Shown piece by piece: positions 26,171 to 36,880 of a stretch of 64,000 nucleotides of DNA. The notes under the pieces are model-generated. The model was not told where the DNA came from. It ran no database searches and worked only from the letters and a program-made list of their open reading frames with translations. A program made the translations under genes and the position numbers. Positions within the stretch are counted from its first letter, which is position 1. The number at the start of each line of letters is the position of its first letter. The stretch is from the NCBI GenBank assembly GCA_019915135.1, contig JAHLMK010000001.1:4402001-4466000 (forward strand), written 5' to 3'. This stretch comes from Strobilurus pachycystidiatus (lineage: Eukaryota > Basidiomycota > Agaricomycetes > Agaricales > Physalacriaceae).

Positions 26171-26393
26171 GGCGTTCTGCCCTGGTGGGTGCCCCCGGTG
26201 TGACCAGACCCTTCAAAGTCGCAGTGCGCTCTCAACAGTGAAAAGCATCTTCCAGTCGAATATGACAGTTCTGCCAGTGCAAACGCGATGAGAAGGGCAA
26301 AGCTATCCGCTTCATAACAGCAGCTATAGTCCTTTCCTTCTCAAGATTAAGATTTAGTATCGGCGGCGAGTTATAGAGTCTGGGAGGTCAATG

Positions 26394-26417
26394 CACTCGA
26401 TACACTCGATACACTCA
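26394..26417. repeat. Short tandem repeat, 9-bp unit
   Basis: CACTCGATA is repeated twice in tandem, followed by a partial third copy (CACTCA). It lies in the gene-poor interval; no function is evident. Confidence 0.8.
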
Positions 26418-28206
26418 CAAGTTGAGCATGTAATACATCCTTTGGAGAAGATGTACATAGAGTTAACACCCGCAAGACGGCGAGCTCGTTATTGGAAAGG
26501 CTGCTTTCTCACCATAAAGGTTCGGGCGCTCTATCTCCCTACATTGATGATTCCGCGTACGTAGATGACCAGGCCGAACGATTTGAATCTGTTGCAATAC
26601 TAGCTATAGCACTACTGTTACACCTTCATCATTCATCGCTCTCGTAATTCAACCCCAAATCGTCAGGCCGATACATACGGAACAATGGTCCCAAAATCCC
26701 GCCCGTTGATGGTCAACGAGATATGGACGCCACATGTGATTTAGCAACGGCCGTGACGTTTGAAGTCTAGTAACGCTTGGTATCGATTCCGTGCACCGCA
26801 TGTATGGATCGCGGCAGACATTAACGGTCGTATCGTTGAACAGACATATGTAGATAACAAGCGTGTTTGGCAGCAGATGGTTCGGGATGACAGGAGCCGG
26901 TATAGAGACGTGTAGTGTTGCCCTGCTCCGCACGGCATAGAAGAGGCCTGCAAGAAGCTGGCAAGGAGTTAGTTGCAGGCTGGGATCGTGAGAGAGAGAT
27001 AGTCGATGAGTCACTCGCAAGTATGACCATTCACGCTGTTCCCAGGCGGGCTCACGTCGGGGCAAGCTGACAAGACAAAAGACTGGGAAGTTCCATATAC
27101 TTGACTTCCTGTCCATGGAGCCCGCAGGTACAACATTTCCGAGTAGGTCGTCCTTCGATTGTCCCGCGCTGCTTCAGGCTAAGTTGAGGTCGAAGCCAGG
27201 TCGAAGCGAAAGGCAAAGCCGGCGATCGACGTCATCAGTCTTAATCGGCAAAATTCGGCCCGCTTTCACTTCCCTCTTCCTCCCATACTAATAGCTGCAG
27301 CCAGAAAGGGAGCAGCGTGAAGCTGAAGTCCTTGCTTTTCGACAATTGCTTTTCCAAGCTTTCTACTGATGACGACCACATCCCTCCGTAGTTGGTCCGT
27401 GGCCAGTCTGCTCGCCTTCAGTTGTCTGCGCCCCTACGCTTGTCTTCGAGGACAGTTGGAGCACCAGTATCCGTACACTGTCAGCCAAGGCCAACACTTA
27501 GCGGAGTATCTCCGAGAAGTCGCGATTTCCTTGAGTTTTGTCATTCGAATGGTCTCAGGTTTGAGCTGGTCGGACAGCAGAGTGTCAACCGCTTTCGGGT
27601 CATACTTGCTGCTGCGGGTTGCTAGCTGCGGTCATCTTACTGCGTGTTTCTTTCCGACTATAGCCCTTCCTCTGAAGTCAGTCCTCTCTGGTCTTCGCTT
27701 CAGTGTCTCTAAGGTGGATCCTCTACCGTCTTTTCTCCGCGAAACTCCACACCCATGGTAACTTGCATGCAACTGATCTCGTAACATCGGTCGAAATTGT
27801 GCTCAAATGATCATGCCATAGCAACGGCAAAGCTTTACAGTACCCACTTTACGGACCATTGTCATATTCATTTTGTGTTCGAATTTTGCCACAGCCCACG
27901 CCACGCTTACATGCAACTGACGTTTGACAGGTACTTCTCCCGGTTCGTCCAGCCTCTGGTCGCTCCCAACTAAGCATGTCTTGGCTCCTACCATTCCTTC
28001 TGCCAAGCTTTTTACAATTTTGGCACAAATAGACGCCTGTCATATGGCATGGCATCACTGAGAGCTCGCTGGCTTTACTTGCGTCTCGTGATTTTGGGGC
28101 ATGTAAACTCGATGTAAGCATGTTTCTTTCGTGCTACCGACGTCTTTCCGTCTGTCCATCCGACGTTTTATCATCGGATGTAGCCAGCTCGCTCTAACGC
28201 GAAAGG

Positions 28207-28214
28207 TATATAAG
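28207..28214 (+). promoter_or_regulatory. TATA box of the GH6 gene (TATATAAG)
   Basis: TATATAAG lies about 51-58 bp upstream of the GH6 ATG at 28265, a typical core-promoter arrangement for strongly regulated fungal secreted-enzyme genes. Confidence 0.6.
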
Positions 28215-28264
28215 GAGCACGAACAAAGTACTGAATCGTTACCTGAACAACGCCTTCCTTCGTC

Positions 28265-29660
28265 ATGCGGTACTCGACTCTACTGACAATCGTTTCCGGT
28301 GCTGCTCTAGCATTGGCTGCTCCTCCTAAAAGGCGAGCGGCCTGCACCTCGTCCGTCAACATCACCCAGTCGGAAAACCCGTTCGCGACGCGGACGCTGC
28401 ACGCCAACAGCAAATATGCGGCTGAAGTCAAGGCTGCCGCCGCCAATTTGACCGACACGTCTTTGCAGAGTGCAGCTCTCGCCGTGGCCGAAGTTGGAAG
28501 CTTCTTGTGGCTGTAAGATCTGGCCAGCTGCCTCCATTCGAACACTTGCTCACTCTTTTGTAGCGACACAATCTCGACCATCTCGTCTTTTGAGAGTATT
28601 TTACAAGAGACCGACTGCTCTGAGATTTTCGGTGTTGTCATCTATGACCTCCCGGGACGAGACTGTGCTGCCAAAGCTTCCAACGGTGAACTCGCCGTAG
28701 GGGAGGTCGACAAATACAAGTCTCAGTACATCGATCGTAAGCTCTGAATCTTTCTCGTTATCCCAAACATCAGCTGAACACTTTGTGATAGCCATCGTTA
28801 CCATCATCAAAAACAACCCCGGCATTGCCATAGCTGCTGTCATCGAGCCCGACTCCCTGCCCAACTTGGTTACCAACATAGATGTCACTGCGTGTGCCAA
28901 CTCCGCTGCTGGCTACCGTGAAGGTGTCGCGTATGCTCTTAAGGAGTTAAACCTCCCAAATGTTGCCATGTACATTGATGCTGGCCACGGTGGGTGGCTA
29001 GGATGGGACGCTAACCTTCGTAAGTGCAACGATACTCTGTTTCCAAGATGCGACGCATTGACCTGTACGCAACGTAGAACCTGGTGCCGAAGAGCTCGCC
29101 AATGCGTACACAACAGCCGGCTCACCGGCCGCCGTCCACGGTATCGCCACCAACGTCGCAGGCTGGAACGCTTTTATCAAGGTTCCGGGAGAGTTCGAGA
29201 ACACCTCTGATGGCCAGTACAACAAGGCCCAGGATGAGGAGCGATACGTCACCATCTTCGGTGCAGCTCTTGCCGCCGCTGGAATGCCCAACCACGCTAT
29301 CGTCGACACTGGACGCAACGCAGTCCAGGGCCTGCGCGATGCTTGGGGCGACTGGTGCAACGTTAACGGTGCCGGCTTCGGTGTCCGCCCAACATCAGAC
29401 ACTGGCGTGGCGCTCGCTGATGCTTTCGTTTGGGTCAAGCCTGGAGGTGAATCGGACGGAACCAGTGACACGTCTGCCACTCGCTATGATTCGATGTGCG
29501 GTCTCGACGATGGTGCGTATATGATCTCTTCTAATGCAAGGTCAACTTGGTCTGACTGAACACACCTTTAATAGCCTTCAAGCCATCGCCCGAAGCCGGC
29601 ACATGGAACCAGGCTTACTTCGAGGCGTTGTTGAAGAACGCGAACCCATCATTCGCCTAA
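28265..29660 (+). CDS. GH6 cellobiohydrolase (family 6 exoglucanase), secreted, no CBM1
   Basis: This is an inverting exocellulase that releases cellobiose from non-reducing chain ends. A signal peptide (MRYSTLLTIVSGAALALAAP) is followed by a dibasic KRR, a possible Kex2 site. The catalytic domain is split by short introns: FGVVIYDLPGRDCAAKASNG carries the Arg-Asp-Cys triplet, and AAVIEPDSLPNLVTN carries the catalytic-acid Asp. AMYIDAGHGGWLGWDANL, VAGWNAFIKVPGEF, WGDWCNVNGAGFGVRP and AFVWVKPGGESDGTSD also match the family. It ends NPSFA at 29660. Neither end has a cysteine-rich CBM1 or a Ser/Thr linker, so this is a single-domain enzyme of about 385-400 residues. The Cys found after GGE in some homologues is Ser here; that position is not a disulphide. 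A TATA box precedes the gene. Confidence 0.93.
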
Positions 29661-30075
29661 GTGTCGGATTACGATACGGGGCGCATACCAGTCTATGTGT
29701 TAATGTATAACCCTCGGGATGCCGATAAAATATGAATGTATACCACCATTGTTTGTCAACATCTGGGCCATGCCCATCTGTCACCGAGGACAGGAGAAGC
29801 CAACGGGTTGTGCTGGCGCTTCGCTGGACACCGGACTGAGCCCGGCCAAGATGAATGCTCACAAATACAAGTGGTATTGATCAGCGTGTCCCGCTGCACA
29901 TGCGACACAATTACGAGCAATCTCGCCGATACTTTACTGCTCTGAGTCTGACGCTCACGACTTGCAAACAAGCCGCGGCACTGCCGCGGCCTGATTGTCC
30001 GGTTCAGGAAGTCCGGGTGACTCCGGGACCGCCGCCGCCGATCCTCCTTCTTCCCGACCGCCAGCAAGGTTCTAG
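29661..30075. other. Intergenic, no gene seen
   Basis: Short spacer between the GH6 stop and the SDR start. It contains GCCGCGGC-type GC-rich palindromic sequence at about 29970-29990 but no recognised gene. Confidence 0.5.
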
Positions 30076-31141
30076 ATGGTTTCTCTCACATGGCCATACC
30101 TAGCTGCAATCTTGGCAATTCTTCTCCTACATCGAATATACCTCTATACACGATCGCCAGCTCGATTGCTTAGGATACGACCCAGCGATGAGCGTGTTTT
30201 GGTTCTTGGCGCTGGAACTGGTATAGGCCGAGAAATTGCCCTACAGTATCTGCAAAGAGGCGCAAGAGTATGCATAGTCGGCAGACGACTCTCCAAATTA
30301 GATGAGCTCAAGAAGGAGTGCACCTCGAGCGGTTATGGAGATAAACTTCTATCTTTCGCCGGAGATGTAGGCCTCATTGACGATATGATTGCTCTTCGCG
30401 AAACGGTTCAAAAAGGTAAGCCAAATTCTCAAACATTCCTTTCGTATCTCATAGACATCATCTCAGAATGGAACGGTTTCGACACGTTAATCTTGAGCGC
30501 AGGAGTGTCTGCCTTGCAGCCTATACTTGGCTTGGCAGGAATAGAGAACCCCGATCAGGCGCGGGAGCTACCAGACGTCGGCAAAGACGGTATACAGAAG
30601 GCACTGTCTGCTACGGAATTGGCTACACGAATCAACTACTACGGGCCACTCATCGTTGCCGTCACCTTTGTTCGTCTGATGCTTGCACTCTCAGTTATTG
30701 AATTTACGACATCTACAGATCCCTCTATTGACCCGCTCGTCCAAATCTCCTTCCATTCTGCTGGTATCTTCCTTGGGTGCCACTGTGCCTAGTCCAACTC
30801 GCGCGCTCTATGGGTCAACCAAAGCCGCATCTCTTGTCCTGTACCAAGCGCTCTCTGCAGAGCATCCCTCGATAGCGTTTACTTGCATACTGCCTACGAC
30901 AGTGGAAGGAGCTTTTCGAGCTTCTGCCGTTGACAATGGCGTCGTACGCGAAGCAGACCCCAACAAACATGGCCTCAAGGTCGACGCTGTTGCGAAGCGA
31001 TGCATTCAAGCGGTCGACAATCGAGAGAAGACCATTGTTATCCCTTCCTTCCAAGCTCTCGCACCCTTCCTCTATTATATGTGGCCGTCTATCGTGACGA
31101 AAATAACCAAGAAGAAGTACAATTATTTTCCTTCCGTATAA
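30076..31141 (+). CDS. Membrane-anchored short-chain dehydrogenase/reductase
   Basis: This is a classical SDR with an N-terminal hydrophobic anchor (MVSLTWPYLAAILAILLLHR), so probably ER-bound with a cytosolic active site. The cofactor motif is VLVLGAGTGIGREIALQYLQ (TGxxxGxG variant). The NAG-type motif reads LILSAGVSALQP, catalytic Ser lies in LLVSSLGATVP and the YxxxK pair in ALYGSTKAASLVLYQ. Introns fall after RETVQK (about 30415-30467) and before the exon beginning around 30.72 kb. The C-terminus is FLYYMWPSIVTKITKKKYN, with a basic tail close to ER-retention style. About 315 residues. Layout resembles 11-beta-HSD-like or 3-ketosteroid-type SDRs; substrate unknown. Confidence 0.85.
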
Positions 31142-31376
31142 CAGTAGTATGTTACATACTCACATCTTTATTTTGCGCTTACTGCCGGAGTTGAGACATC
31201 TCTGTAGCTGCACTGTTTGCTCAATCGTTCCAGTCTCCTCAGAAACTCTTGGCTGATAGGTCAAGTGCCGGAACCTTTGCCGTCCTTTTCGCTGCCCTGA
31301 TGCTTCATGTGCTTTCAATGCTTATCAAGGAACCCTCAAGAGAAACGTCCGATTAGCAACTCTCCTTCTACCAGTC

Positions 31377-33365
31377 ATGACCGCCATGCTATGGTGCACT
31401 TGTCTACTTGCTGGAAGTTTCTTCCGTGCTGTCTTGGCTGTACAGACCGTACTCGGAAGTAACACGTCCACCCACACAGGCACTGATACGTCCTTCCTGC
31501 AAGTTGATGATGGCCTCTTTACTCCATTGGAAACGCTGTCTGCTCTATCGCTCGACACGTTCACAACAGTGAAGCATCCGTTATACCCACGGCACTCGGT
31601 CAGAATCAAGAAGAGCGACTTTTGTGATGGGACCGTTGGGTAATTATGCGTCATGATCATATGTCTGTACTGCTACCAGTAATACTAATGGTCCTTATGT
31701 TACAGCACCTATACAGGCTACATTGACATTGAAGCCCGCCACCTTTTCTTCTACTTCTTCGAGAGCAGGAGTGACCCAGATAAGGACGACGTGATCTTCT
31801 GGACCAACGGCGGTCCCGGATGCTCATCTTCTCTTGGTCTATTCATGGAGTTAGGTGAGTATCCATTCAATCACAAGTAGGTCTGATATCGAAAGTCCCC
31901 GAGGGCCCTGTCGTGTCATTGAACCTGGAGGCCCCAAGTATCACCCCGAATCATGGAACACGAACGCAAACGTATTTTTCATCGATCAGCCCATAGGTGT
32001 AGGGTTTTCGTATGCCGAATACGGAGAGACAGTGGTAAGTGAACTCAGGCAAGAAATGACGCTCGCTGAATCGTTGTCTAGAGCACGACCGAACAAGCAG
32101 CTCATGATGTCGCTGCCTTCGTCGCCATCTTCTTTGAGAATTTCAGCCAATACAAGAATCGAGCTTTTCATATGGCGGGGGAGTCCTATGGTGTATGTGA
32201 TCCGATTTCGGTTGACTGGAGTGATCCGTCTTTTCTCATTGCTTCCTCCTAGGGTCGCTATCTCCCAGTGTTTGCGTCAGCAGTGTATGATAATAACGCA
32301 GCCCTCGTCGAGGCTGGCTGGACCCCCATCAACCTCACCTCGGTGATGATCGGTAGGTAATCATTTCTCTGAGGAGATAGTGTCCGGCTCAATGGGCGCC
32401 GTAGGAAATGGTATCACGGATAGCATCGGAATGCTTCTCTCGTACTATGACATGACATGCACGCCAGCCTCCGTAGCGCCAGTGTTGGATATCAACACCT
32501 GTGTCTTCATGAAAACCACAGTACGTGCTCATGTTGTTGGACCGCCTTTACTCAACATCTGCCTCCCAGCTCAAGCGATGCGAGAAGTGGATGAAAGAAG
32601 CGTGTGTTGATCAATTTGATTCCATCAATTGTGGCGCAGCCTATTCGTATTGTCGGACTGTATACGCCGATCCTCTGGCAGCAACAGGTACCTCCTTGCG
32701 GAATTGTGAAGTGCTTATCAAACTGACCCTTGTTCTAAGGATTGAATCCCTACGACCTCAGCGTTGAATGTGACGGGCCAATCGCCGAAACTCTATGCTA
32801 TCCTCAGACCAAGTGGGTCAAGCGTGACTACCATGACAGGATCTTTCTGACGCCAGTCTCTCCAGGTACATTCGAGCTTTCCTAGATGACCCTGCAACTC
32901 GGTCTTCTATCGGCGTGGATCCTGTTGTGGCCTCGAACTTTACATCTTGTAATCATGAAGTGGGCACCGACTTTTATCTAGCACAAGATACGCTCCATCC
33001 GACGAAGGACTACATCGGCGCCCTACTCGAACGCGGTATCAAGGTGCTGATATATGTCGGAGATTACGACTGGATTTGCAACTGGGTCGGAAATGAACGG
33101 ATGACACTTGCCTTGGAATGGACGGGCCAGGCAGACTTTGCGTCGAAGAAATTGAGTGATTGGTCAGTCGATGGGGTTGTAGCAGGTAAAACCAGAAGCG
33201 CCAAAGGTTTCACCTTCGCCACAATTCACGGTGCCGGTCATTTGGTGAGTTTTGCCACTGGCTTTCACGAAATTCTATTGACCCTCGTGTTGCAAGGTCC
33301 CTTTCGACAAACCCAAAGAAGCTCTGGCTCTCATCCAGCGCTGGATTGCCGGTGACGACATTTGA
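31377..33365 (+). CDS. Serine carboxypeptidase (S10, carboxypeptidase Y-like)
   Basis: This is a secreted or vacuolar peptidase that removes C-terminal residues. The N-terminus is signal-peptide-like ([19 protein letters not shown]) and a propeptide-like region follows. Conserved S10 blocks in order: [63 protein letters not shown] (catalytic Ser), [13 protein letters not shown], then [19 protein letters not shown] (catalytic Asp) and [15 protein letters not shown] (catalytic His). The stop is at 33365. All triad residues are present, and about eight exons are needed to stay in frame. Several Asn-X-Ser/Thr sites (for example NFTS, NLTS) suggest glycosylation. Length is about 480-500 residues, normal for carboxypeptidase Y-type enzymes. 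Confidence 0.92.
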
Positions 33366-34161
33366 GTTCACCGCTTTTCCGAACCGTGGCGAGCGGGTGG
33401 TGTACATGTGCATCGGTACTGAATACGCAGATGTGTAAAATCCTCTGACAAGAGTAATATAGAGCCACGATGGGTAGCCACTAATGGAGGCGACTTCGGT
33501 GAAGGACTTCATCGCAGCCCGGATAATCCTGAGAATGCCCGAAGCCGTGAGTGCGAGAGCGGAGACTGGGCTGGCCATCGGCGCACGTCTCAGCTTTAAT
33601 GCGTCCAAGACTCTCGGCACGGCGCCCTTGATGCATGCTCATGATGATGAGTGCCATCTGGCATCCGTCTCGGGTATCCACCATTTCTGACGAACACACC
33701 ATCTTCAGTAACTCATGAAGATTTGTTTGATTGTGAATCAACGTCCAAGTGCCCGCTCGATTTTTGCAAGCATAACGAAGTGACCGCTATGGATTACAAC
33801 TGATTTTCAAAGCAGATGATTACGACTACATTACATTTACAAGCTTCAACGTTACCGCTGCGTCTAGTATTGTGCGGTTCTATAAAATCCCTAACAACTT
33901 CTCGTGACTCGTAATTAAACTTATACAAGGGCTGGATAGCATAACATGATGTGCATTCAATACAGTGGTAGATTCTTAGTTCATTAACACTCGACAGATA
34001 GCAACAATGTAAATACAAATACTCAATGAATCCTTGGACAGTACCGTAGCCCATGCAGGAGACGGGTAAAGTACTAGACAACAAAGGAATATGCAGTGTA
34101 CGCCGCAATGAATGAAGATATATGTGCGGCGAGCGGGTTGGAATGGCAGACCAAAGTAAAA
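33366..34161. other. Intergenic between convergent genes, no gene seen
   Basis: About 800 bp between the carboxypeptidase and zinc-finger gene stops. ORFs here are short, in shifting frames and lack recognisable motifs; it is probably 3' UTR and spacer. Confidence 0.5.
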
Positions 34162-35378
34162 TCATCCATCTTTGTGGTGCTTCTCGCTGAGATGCCGCTC
34201 CAGTGTGGTCTGTGATGAATAGAAGCGAGATGTAGTGCATAGCGGGCAACGCCAGTTACTCCCCCGACCATGCTGACGAACTTCGTGGCGAAGTCGGTCA
34301 TGCTTTCGAGAGAAACCTTCGGAGCACCCAGGAACTGTGCAACCGAAAGGTTTGGGATCATTCGACCGACGGTGGGTCAACATGTGGACGTTTCGAGTGT
34401 AGCTGCGTGTGAACCATCGCCCGCAATCAGGGTAAAGACACGGGTGTGGTCGCAATGCGTTGCCCTCCCCAGACGGAGCGGACGACGCGGATTTCGAAGC
34501 GGAGGATTGGGAGCTGGATCGTGGAACGGCGGGCTTCGGCTGCTCTTCTTTGAGTGTAGGAGAGTAGGAAGAGCTCGAGGCTGACGCAGGCGTGGAGGGA
34601 TACGAAGAAGCTGAGTAGTAGGAGGAGCTGCTCGAGCAGTTGGAAGGCTGTCGGGACAGGGCAGGCAACGAGCCATATGAGCTCGATGACACATCTGATG
34701 TGGGGGAAGGTGGGAAGTAGGACAAGGGTTGCTGAAGAGGAATCTCAGGTAGACAGTCTGACGTAGTAGAGAAGTCTGTTGATGCAGATCAGGGCTATCG
34801 TTCGGAGCTTCAGGGATAACGGAGACAAACCCGATGTGAAGTCCTGCCACATTCCGTTCATCGAGTATACGTCCATTGGTGAGATGGGAGAGAACATTTC
34901 GGGCATTTGGCATTCAGCCTGAGTCATGGCAAGTTCCAACTCGCTCGGCGGTGTTGGGAGCTGCATGGGGTCGAGGAAATCGGTGGTAGAGTCGGAGAAA
35001 GCATTTCTGTACGCGACAGAAGAGATATCGGACTGTGGTTGTTGGCTCATGTAGGGGTCGTAGGAATCTTGTACTCGTTAGCACCCTCGAGAGAGTCGGT
35101 CGAATGGGATGCTCACTATCTTCTGGCCATTCGGACCAACAAGGCGCCTCTGCCTTGATGGCTGCGTCGCGTTGTTGGTTGGCCCACATTGTCACAAGGT
35201 ACTCTTGTTCGTCTCGCCGGGATGTTTTGTAGTGAAGTTGCAAGTCATTGGGATGTGAAGGTGCGACAAGAGAGGATGAGTTCCGCTTCATATCCAAATG
35301 AGCAGGCCCATCGGAAATGGGAAGTCTGAGTAAGACCTGTCTCCTTGCGAAGTCGGTGTAAGTTGCTGGTGACGCCAT
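34162..35378 (-). CDS. C2H2 zinc-finger transcription factor
   Basis: Three exons. Exon 1 (start 35378) reads MASPATYTDFARRQVLLRLP and ends in WSEWPED. Exon 2 gives SYDPYMSQQPQSDISSVAYR and an acidic/Pro region (PTPPSELELAMTQAECQMPE), possibly an activation domain. Exon 3 is Ser/Tyr-rich and then carries three fingers near the C-terminus: CLYPDCGRWFTRSYTRNVH (C-x4-C-x12-H), CTVPGCSEGFSRKHDRLRH, and CPLCTTSRFYSSQTTLERH, ending SEKHHKDG at 34162. About 345 residues. The two-finger spacing with an intervening THRRSNDPKPFGC linker resembles Crz1-type fungal regulators, but the target genes are unknown. It points away from the terpene locus, so a link to it is not indicated. Confidence 0.88.
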
Positions 35379-36880
35379 GGTGTGAGGTCCGAGGGGAAGT
35401 GCAGAAAGTCAAGCGAGAATTGGACTTATAAAAGCCGTGGGCCCAAGGACTTGACAGCCGAGAGGGGAAACAATATAAACGGTCCAAAACCGCCTGGTTT
35501 TCTCCGGACGGTCATGGTTCGAATCAGCTTAGCCGACACTCAGCGTAGATGTGATACGTCGTCCATTTATGGACGAATACCGTCGGATACAGGTCGGATA
35601 ACCCCGGAATGACGATTGGAAGCACAAGTCCAGGAGAATTCGGCCATCGTAACGATGTCCGAGAAGGAGAGGCATGTATGGAGACTTGTCATGGTGTACT
35701 ACGAAGCAGTCAGAGGCAGAATGTGTTCGATCAAGGGACAAAGACGCGCACACGCGTATTCAACTCCGCCAGGGGGTCTCCCCCCTCACCCACGCTTTCG
35801 TCTTGAACTTCAACAACATTCGTACAACCATCGTCTACGGTGATGGCTTTCTCTATCTTGCAATTGGCTATACTTGCATCACGAAGTCAACGAACGATGC
35901 TGCTCCTTTGGGGGCTCTGCATTGTTCTTTCACGTGTACTCGTGCCCGAGATGATTTGCATCTCCTAGATCTCCTAGACCCTCTCCTCCGTCCCCAATGC
36001 GATTCGGAAGCCCTCTGCATATCGAGCTCTCCAATAATTTGATGTCATGATCCCAGCTCTGCATACTCCTTGACGGACTCCTTCTCCGGCATCGACATTC
36101 TCGACTTCGTCTCTCAGAGTCATCTCAACGTGAAATCACCTCTATCAGGTGATGGCTTTAAGCGACGCTCTGGTCCAAAGATCTCTGAATACTGGTTGAC
36201 GCTGTGCCTTTTCGCTGTCAAATCGTCTTTCTGGGATATAAATACGTTTCATTGCGTTCAAATGAGTACTACTGTGACGAGTCCTGGCCCAGATCACTGG
36301 TTTCAAGGTTATGGTGAGCGCAACGGAGAAACGAACAAACACCACCCACCCATTACCCATCAGAACCATGACTGATCTCCCAGAAATTGTCGTACCCATG
36401 CTGGTGAATCGGACTGCGACACAAATGGGTCTCGTTGTGCGTAAAATCCCTCAATCCCTTCCGAGTCGTGCCGAAATGCCTTCACTGCAGAGGAGTATCC
36501 TTAGCCAGACTGATGCGACAGGCATGAACGTCTGCCGACACTCTCTGTCTACATGATAGGCCGTAGTTAGATGTGGGTTCTGGTGTCGTTATATCAGTGT
36601 TGCTATTCATGTGCTCTCGAAGATTAAATTTCGAATCGCAGCACTGTAAGTACAGCAGCAAGAGCCTTTGACAAGCGCCAGTGTCCAAGAAAACGTGCCT
36701 CAGTCGATGATGCTGGTAGGGATCAATACATGTGTCAGCACTGTCAGTGCCACCCCTGTACGCGCGCAGCCTTCATACCCTCATCATACGCAGTACGCAG
36801 CACAGCGCTGAGAGTATACTTGAGTTGAATAGGACATCGAAAGCCCGTGAGGCTGTTCTCTGACAAACTCGCAGCTAACC
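35379..36880. other. 1.5 kb divergent intergenic region, no gene seen
   Basis: This lies between the divergent zinc-finger gene (-) and the first paralogue of the uncharacterised pair (+). A TATAAAAG sequence occurs at 35427-35434, about 50 bp upstream of the zinc-finger start, but on the opposite strand to a canonical TATA. Small ORFs (for example 36070-36375, +) show no known motif. Confidence 0.45.

Larger units (their letters stand above)
25951..26212. mobile_element. Foldback / MITE-like element with 54-bp terminal inverted repeats
   Basis: Two arms, 25956-26009 and 26149-26202, are inverted copies matching at 48 of 54 positions. Each arm contains its own nearly perfect palindrome with 11-bp stems around a single central base: 25988-26010 in the left arm and 26148-26170 in the right. 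The central 139 bp contain a further inverted repeat (GGGCCCTTTG at 26066-26075 against CAAAGGGGCCC at 26083-26093). ACCCT occurs on both sides (25951-25955 and 26208-26212), a weak candidate for target-site duplication. There is no coding capacity, so if mobile it is non-autonomous. No other copy was noticed in this window. Confidence 0.6.
25018..28206. other. Gene-poor 3.2 kb interval
   Basis: This lies between the small fungal protein start and the GH6 promoter. It contains the foldback element (25951-26212), a short ATCAG tandem repeat (25811-25827) and a 9-bp CACTCGATA repeat (26394-26417). Two ATG-initiated ORFs, 27116-26649 (155 codons, -) and 27369-27761 (130 codons, +), resemble no family I know. 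Part of the interval is probably a long cellulase-type promoter. Confidence 0.5.

Noticed and set aside
33210..33620. 136-codon ORF antisense to the carboxypeptidase 3' end
   Set aside because: It overlaps a confident S10 exon on the other strand and carries no motif.
35500..35540. tRNA-like B box (GGTTCGAATC)
   Set aside because: No A box at the right distance, and the flanking bases cannot form a T stem or acceptor stem.
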